10,195 nucleotides of DNA from Spirochaetales bacterium. GTDB taxonomy: Bacteria > Spirochaetota > Spirochaetia > Sphaerochaetales > Sphaerochaetaceae. The position numbers were made by a program, and so were the translations under genes. This document shows positions 7,220-10,195 of the stretch, one piece after another. The notes beneath the pieces were generated by a model. The model was not told the origin of the DNA and searched no databases. It saw nothing but the letters and a program-made list of their open reading frames with translations. Location of the stretch: contig JALFCJ010000081.1 in the NCBI GenBank assembly GCA_022771185.1, forward strand, positions 1 through 10,195, given 5' to 3'. Numbering within the stretch: the first letter of the stretch is position 1; each line of letters starts with the position of its first letter.

Positions 7220-7243
7220 AAAAGTGCAATTTCTGCACTTTTT
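7220..7243. terminator. Second hairpin with T run, possibly bidirectional
   Basis: AAAAGTGCA (7220-7228) and TGCACTTTT (7234-7242) form a perfect 9-bp stem with a 5-base loop. The right arm runs into TTTTT on the plus strand, and the left arm supplies a T tract on the minus strand. It lies between the convergent exporter and GH43 genes, the usual place for a shared terminator. The GTGCA arm can also pair with two other segments (7198-7206 and 7265-7272). Confidence 0.6.
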
Positions 7244-7279
7244 GAAATGTTGAATGTGAAATTTTTGCACTTAAGAAAC

Positions 7280-7329
7280 AAAAAAGGAGCAATGATAAGA
7301 GTTAGATAATAACGTTTCGTTTATTGCTC
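7280..7329 (-). terminator. Likely terminator of the GH43 gene
   Basis: Read on the minus strand, GAGCAAT (plus 7323-7329, containing the last codons and the first base of the stop) pairs with ATTGCTC (plus 7287-7293) and is followed by a short CC-TTTTTT tract (7280-7285). The loop is long (29 bases), so this is a moderate call. The hairpin at 7220-7243 could act as a backup. Confidence 0.4.
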
Positions 7330-8793
7330 TTGTCCTTCAAGCGATATCTCATCAATAAAGGAGCAACTTCCTTCTTCGCTCCAGATTCCCAGCATCGTTC
7401 CTGTGAAAGTCATATACATGGCTCCCTCAGGGCATAGACCGGCATATGATGCAGAGCCAAGGTTGATGCCATCTGCAAAGAAGGAATAAGAAGAAGGAGA
7501 AGTAAGGATAGAGAGTTCCATTTTTCCCTTATTTTTGTCTATTCTCTTTGTTTCTTTTACTCCTTCAAATCCATGTACTCTAAGAGATGATGAAACGATA
7601 GTGCCGTCTCCATTCTTTTCTACAATGATTCTGTAGTAGTAATCATTTGTAAACCAGGCTACGATTCCCCCTCTGCCTTCTAGATCATCTAAAGAAATAT
7701 ATGCTTTAAAAAGGGAAGAGAAATCCATTTGACGGAGAAGGAGCATTGTTGGTGTACCCCTTTCGGTCAAAAGAAGGTCTGAGGAGACTAAAGTAATTAT
7801 TCTTTTCTCTCTATTTTGGATGTATAGACTACTATTAGGTACTCGTAGTTTCTCAAAGGGATATCTTTCAATATCTTTTGAAAAGTCTACTATTAACGAT
7901 GAAGAAGAGACAGGTGAAAGATCTACTTCCATTCCCCCCTTGATCTCAGGCCAACCATTATTCCACTCGATATCAACTTTAAACGACTCTCTTCCCAGCT
8001 GATGTAGTATTGGTTTATTTGGTATTCTGATACCTAAGAAGACACCTATCCACTTGTTTTCTTTTCCTTCTACGATGTCTATATGTCCTGTTGCATGGAG
8101 AATATAGTCTTTTCTATTTACGTTGGATAGAAGAGGCTTTCCCATGTACTCCCATTCTCCATAGAGACTATGAGCTCTCATTACACACTCATGGTGTCCC
8201 ATTCCAGTGCCACCTTCAGCGAAGAAAAGATAATACCATCCGTCCTTTTTATAGATATGTGGAGCCTCTGTCGCCACTTTAGAGATACCTTCTGTAAGTA
8301 TTCTCTCTTTCTCGAGTAATTCTCCATTCTCTGGATTAATCTTTGCCCCCAATATTCCTCTTACTCCATCAACAAGCCCATTAGATGTATAGAAGCAGGA
8401 ACCATCATCATCAAAGAATAGGGAAGGATCTATTCCATTCTTTCTTATAAGCTTTGGCTTCGACCATGGACCATAAGGGGAAGAAGATGAGACTAGAAAG
8501 TTCCATCCGATATTCTTGTTTGTTGTTATTGCATAATAGGTGCCGTTATGGAAACGAAGGGTTGCGGCATATATTCCACCCTTACTGTTTTCTGCATTTA
8601 TCAAGTTAAGCTGCTCTGGAGTTGAGAGGATATATGTTTCGAAGCTCCAATGTAATCCATCTTTACTTTTATACAAAGGAAGACCTGGAAAATACTCGAA
8701 TGTAGATGTAGTGCACCAGAAAAACTCTCCGTCAAAGATAATCGAGGGATCTGGGTTGAACCCTTTAAGTATTATTTCTGCTTGTGATTTCAT
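7321..8793 (-). CDS. Glycoside hydrolase family 43 enzyme (beta-xylosidase/alpha-L-arabinofuranosidase type)
   Basis: This 490-residue protein has an N-terminal five-bladed beta-propeller (about 8-290) and a C-terminal beta-sandwich (about 298-487), as in XynB-type GH43 enzymes. The three inverting-mechanism acids are visible: Asp15 in GFNPDPS (general base), Asp122 in GIDPSLFFDDDG (pKa modulator) and Glu176 in ATEAPHIYKKDGWYYLFFAEGGTG (general acid). His237 in ATGHIDIVE and the segment LGRESFKVDIEWNNGWPEI are also family landmarks. There is no signal peptide, so it should act in the cytoplasm on imported oligosaccharides, probably releasing xylose or arabinose from non-reducing ends; the exact sugar is inference. 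The ATG at 8793 is the only start ahead of the catalytic NPDPS, yet no clear Shine-Dalgarno precedes it. It is divergent from the importer operon, which points to a shared utilisation locus. Confidence 0.92.
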   Translation of the reverse strand: MKSQAEIILKGFNPDPSIIFDGEFFWCTTSTFEYFPGLPLYKSKDGLHWSFETYILSTPEQLNLINAENSKGGIYAATLRFHNGTYYAITTNKNIGWNFLVSSSSPYGPWSKPKLIRKNGIDPSLFFDDDGSCFYTSNGLVDGVRGILGAKINPENGELLEKERILTEGISKVATEAPHIYKKDGWYYLFFAEGGTGMGHHECVMRAHSLYGEWEYMGKPLLSNVNRKDYILHATGHIDIVEGKENKWIGVFLGIRIPNKPILHQLGRESFKVDIEWNNGWPEIKGGMEVDLSPVSSSSLIVDFSKDIERYPFEKLRVPNSSLYIQNREKRIITLVSSDLLLTERGTPTMLLLRQMDFSSLFKAYISLDDLEGRGGIVAWFTNDYYYRIIVEKNGDGTIVSSSLRVHGFEGVKETKRIDKNKGKMELSILTSPSSYSFFADGINLGSASYAGLCPEGAMYMTFTGTMLGIWSEEGSCSFIDEISLEGQEQ

Positions 8794-8818
8794 GTTTTGA
8801 TTTTATGGTCGAGTGTTG

Positions 8819-8845
8819 ATTATTACTAGAAAAAAATAGGGTCAA
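8819..8845 (-). promoter_or_regulatory. Possible promoter of the GH43 gene
   Basis: On the minus strand TTGACC (plus 8840-8845) is followed by AATAAT (plus 8819-8824, 5 of 6 to the -10 consensus) at a short 15-base spacing. Transcription would begin near 8812, leaving a leader of under 20 bases. The spacing is suboptimal, which would suit an activated or weak promoter. Confidence 0.35.
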
Positions 8846-8903
8846 GTTTTTCTGTAAAGGTTAGTTTTTTACTTTCTAATTCATCATATGCCAGAAATTA
8901 CTT

Positions 8904-8922
8904 AGATAATTGTATATTATCT
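8904..8922. repeat. 19-bp inverted repeat AGATAAT-N5-ATTATCT
   Basis: This is a perfect 7-bp dyad with a 5-bp spacer, near the middle of the 275-bp region between the divergent GH43 and importer genes. It is AT-rich, so it could arise by chance, but its size fits the site of a dimeric regulator. Which protein might bind it is unknown. Confidence 0.4.
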
Positions 8923-8980
8923 TTGAATTAATTATTTAAATTGCAACGAAATAACAAAAATAAATCAAAGGGATGGAAAA

Positions 8981-9010
8981 TTCTGTCACTTCTCTTTTTG
9001 TTCTGTCAGT
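8981..9010 (+). promoter_or_regulatory. Direct repeat TTCTGTCA(C/G)T, 20-bp spacing, candidate activator site
   Basis: TTCTGTCACT (8981-8990) and TTCTGTCAGT (9001-9010) agree at 9 of 10 bases and start exactly 20 bp apart, about two helical turns. The second copy ends at the first base of the predicted -35 box of the importer operon. Two half-sites on one helical face abutting a -35 box is the arrangement used by AraC-type activators and response regulators. LplB-type importers are often controlled by YesM/YesN two-component systems whose regulator has an AraC-type domain. Confidence 0.45.
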
Positions 9011-9038
9011 TTACCGCTCATAAACACTGACTGATAAT
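9010..9038 (+). promoter_or_regulatory. Predicted promoter of the oligosaccharide importer operon
   Basis: TTTACC (9010-9015, 4 of 6) and GATAAT (9033-9038, 5 of 6) are separated by exactly 17 bases. Transcription would start near 9045, about 24 bases ahead of the LplB start codon, with the strong GGGAGGAG ribosome site in between. The imperfect -35 box fits dependence on an activator. Confidence 0.5.
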
Positions 9039-9068
9039 CTTTAACATAAAAAAGGGAGGAGCTTTTTC

Positions 9069-10028
9069 ATGAAAAGAAAAGGTCAGGCAGCTGTTTCCGA
9101 TGTTACAGTTCCTACTGTATCGAGAGGATACTTATGGAAAAAAGATTGGCAGAGAAATAAGACTCTCTACGCTCTTTTTATCCCTGTATTGGTATTCTAC
9201 ATTGTTTTCCAATATGGTCCTATGATGGGACTTATCATAAGTTTCAAAGAGTATAAACCAAGTAAGGGCTTCTTTAAGTCCCCTTGGGTCGGATTAAAAA
9301 ACTTCAAGGACTTCTTTACTAATCCCTTCTTCAAAAGAGTCCTTCTGAACACTATAAAGATTTCTGTAACAAATCTGATTTTCTCCTTCCCTATGCCTAT
9401 AATTCTTGCTCTTTTGATTTCTGAGCTTAGAAGTAAGACATATTCAAGAATCGTCCAGACAATCTCCTATATCCCTCACTTTATCTCTATTGTCGTCATC
9501 GTCTCCATCATGATGGACCTTACAAGTAGAGACGGTGCAATTGTAAACTTTTTGTCCCATTTCGGTTTTAAGAAAGTGACAATGCTCAATGAACCTAAAT
9601 ACTTCCTTCCTCTCTATGTCATTTCCGGTGTTTGGCAGAATATAGGATGGAACTCGATTATCTATCTGTCTGCTCTTCTTGCCATCGATGCAGAGTTGTA
9701 TGAAGCAGCAAAAATAGATGGAGCAGGTAAGTTCAGACAGCTGACCAGCGTAACACTTCCTTGTCTCCTTCCTACAATCGTCGTCATGTTGATTCTCCAG
9801 GTCGGAAAGTCATTTAACGTCGGTTATGAGAAGATCCTTTTGATGTACAACCCGCTTACATACGAAGTGGCAGACGTAATCAGCACATATGTCTACAGAG
9901 AAGGTCTTTTGAATATGAACTGGTCATATTCCACAGCTGTAGGTCTCTTTAACTCCGTTGTTTCCTTCGCTCTTGTATGGGCAACCAACAAGATTAGCCA
10001 AAAGGTAAGTGGCAGCGGTCTATGGTAA
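9069..10028 (+). CDS. LplB-type ABC sugar importer permease
   Basis: This 319-residue inner-membrane permease belongs to the binding-protein-dependent sugar transporter class (LplB/YteP-like, polysaccharide or oligosaccharide uptake). A charged N-terminus (1-31) is followed by a first membrane helix (33-52, ending FQYGPMMG), then the family segment SFKEYKP...WVGLKNFKDFF. Further helices start at about 90, 130, 180, 236 and 290. The coupling EAA loop is EAAKIDGAG...VTLPCLLP (212-235), which docks onto the ATPase subunit. The ATG at 9069 lies 7 bases after GGGAGGAG. The LplC-type permease follows after 14 bases. Divergence from a cytoplasmic GH43 enzyme suggests oligosaccharide uptake. The lipoprotein binding component is not in the window and probably lies downstream. 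Confidence 0.93.
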   Translation: MKRKGQAAVSDVTVPTVSRGYLWKKDWQRNKTLYALFIPVLVFYIVFQYGPMMGLIISFKEYKPSKGFFKSPWVGLKNFKDFFTNPFFKRVLLNTIKISVTNLIFSFPMPIILALLISELRSKTYSRIVQTISYIPHFISIVVIVSIMMDLTSRDGAIVNFLSHFGFKKVTMLNEPKYFLPLYVISGVWQNIGWNSIIYLSALLAIDAELYEAAKIDGAGKFRQLTSVTLPCLLPTIVVMLILQVGKSFNVGYEKILLMYNPLTYEVADVISTYVYREGLLNMNWSYSTAVGLFNSVVSFALVWATNKISQKVSGSGLW

Positions 10029-10042
10029 TAGAGGAGGAAGGT

Positions 10043-10195
10043 ATGAAGAATAAAAATACATCAGTTGTTATAAAATCAAAGAAAGTCAAAAGATCTGTAG
10101 GTGAGAATATATTCCAGATAGTAAACATAGTCCTTTGTGGATTGTTGTGCCTTGCAATACTTCTTCCTGTCCTGAATATTGTGTTTGCTTCTTTC
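10043..10195 (+). CDS. LplC/YtcP-type ABC sugar importer permease, N-terminal fragment
   Basis: An ATG at 10043, 5 bases after AGGAGG (10032-10037), opens a frame that runs off the window end with 51 codons. The N-terminus is basic (MKNKNTS...KSKKVKRS), then VGENIFQIVNIVLCGLLCLAI starts the first membrane helix and LLPVLNIVFASF ends the fragment. This matches the start of LplC/YtcP permeases (typically '..GEKIFD..N...L....L..LYP....VFASFS'). It follows the LplB-type gene by 14 bases, giving the usual pair of permeases. The EAA loop is outside the window. Confidence 0.82.
   Translation, partial: MKNKNTSVVIKSKKVKRSVGENIFQIVNIVLCGLLCLAILLPVLNIVFASF

Noticed and set aside
7201..7271. CRISPR-like array from the TGCACT copies spaced about 33 bp
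   Set aside because: The repeated unit is only 6-8 bp, one copy is part of a hairpin, and there is no cas gene; three copies of so short a word are not an array.
7075..7320. A small protein gene between the convergent exporter and GH43 genes
   Set aside because: No open frame with a start and ribosome site was found. The interval is explained by hairpins and AT-rich spacer.

Overview
The window is AT-rich bacterial DNA with tight operons, purine-rich Shine-Dalgarno sites and two forced TTG starts. The gene set includes an LplB/LplC-type oligosaccharide importer, an intracellular GH43 glycosidase, a LacI regulator, a DUF1538 membrane protein with a PII-like partner, and a heterodimeric ABC exporter. 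This fits an anaerobic carbohydrate-using bacterium. I lean towards a spirochaete of the Treponema/Sphaerochaeta type, with a clostridium as the main alternative. This is inferred from gene content only, because no rRNA or marker gene is present.

Left part (1-3370): the 3' end of a glycerophosphodiester phosphodiesterase gene meets, stop codon to stop codon, a minus-strand LacI-family regulator. The regulator's promoter contains a near-palindromic CCGG-centred operator across its -35 box, which suggests autorepression. Divergent from it is a two-gene unit: a DUF1538 membrane protein built from two copies of one module, overlapping by ATGA a protein made of two PII-like halves. The arrangement recalls amtB-glnK, where a membrane transporter is paired with its PII regulator.

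Centre (3472-7074): two adjacent ABC exporter half-transporters form an asymmetric heterodimer of the TM287/288 type. Subunit 1 has lost the catalytic Glu and the switch His, and subunit 2 carries LSQGQ instead of LSGGQ. All the deviations fall in one of the two composite ATP sites. A GAAA-capped hairpin and a second hairpin with a T run follow.

Right part (7321-10195): a cytoplasmic GH43 glycosidase on the minus strand is divergent from a plus-strand sugar ABC importer operon. That operon starts with an LplB-type permease and continues into an LplC-type permease cut by the window end. The 275-bp region between them holds a good promoter for the importer, a 10-bp near-identical direct repeat spaced 20 bp next to its -35 box, and two inverted repeats. 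The likely logic is import of oligosaccharides (perhaps xylo- or arabino-oligosaccharides) followed by intracellular trimming. The solute-binding protein would lie outside the window.

No tRNA, rRNA, CRISPR array or mobile element was seen. No gene-free stretch exceeds 300 bp.
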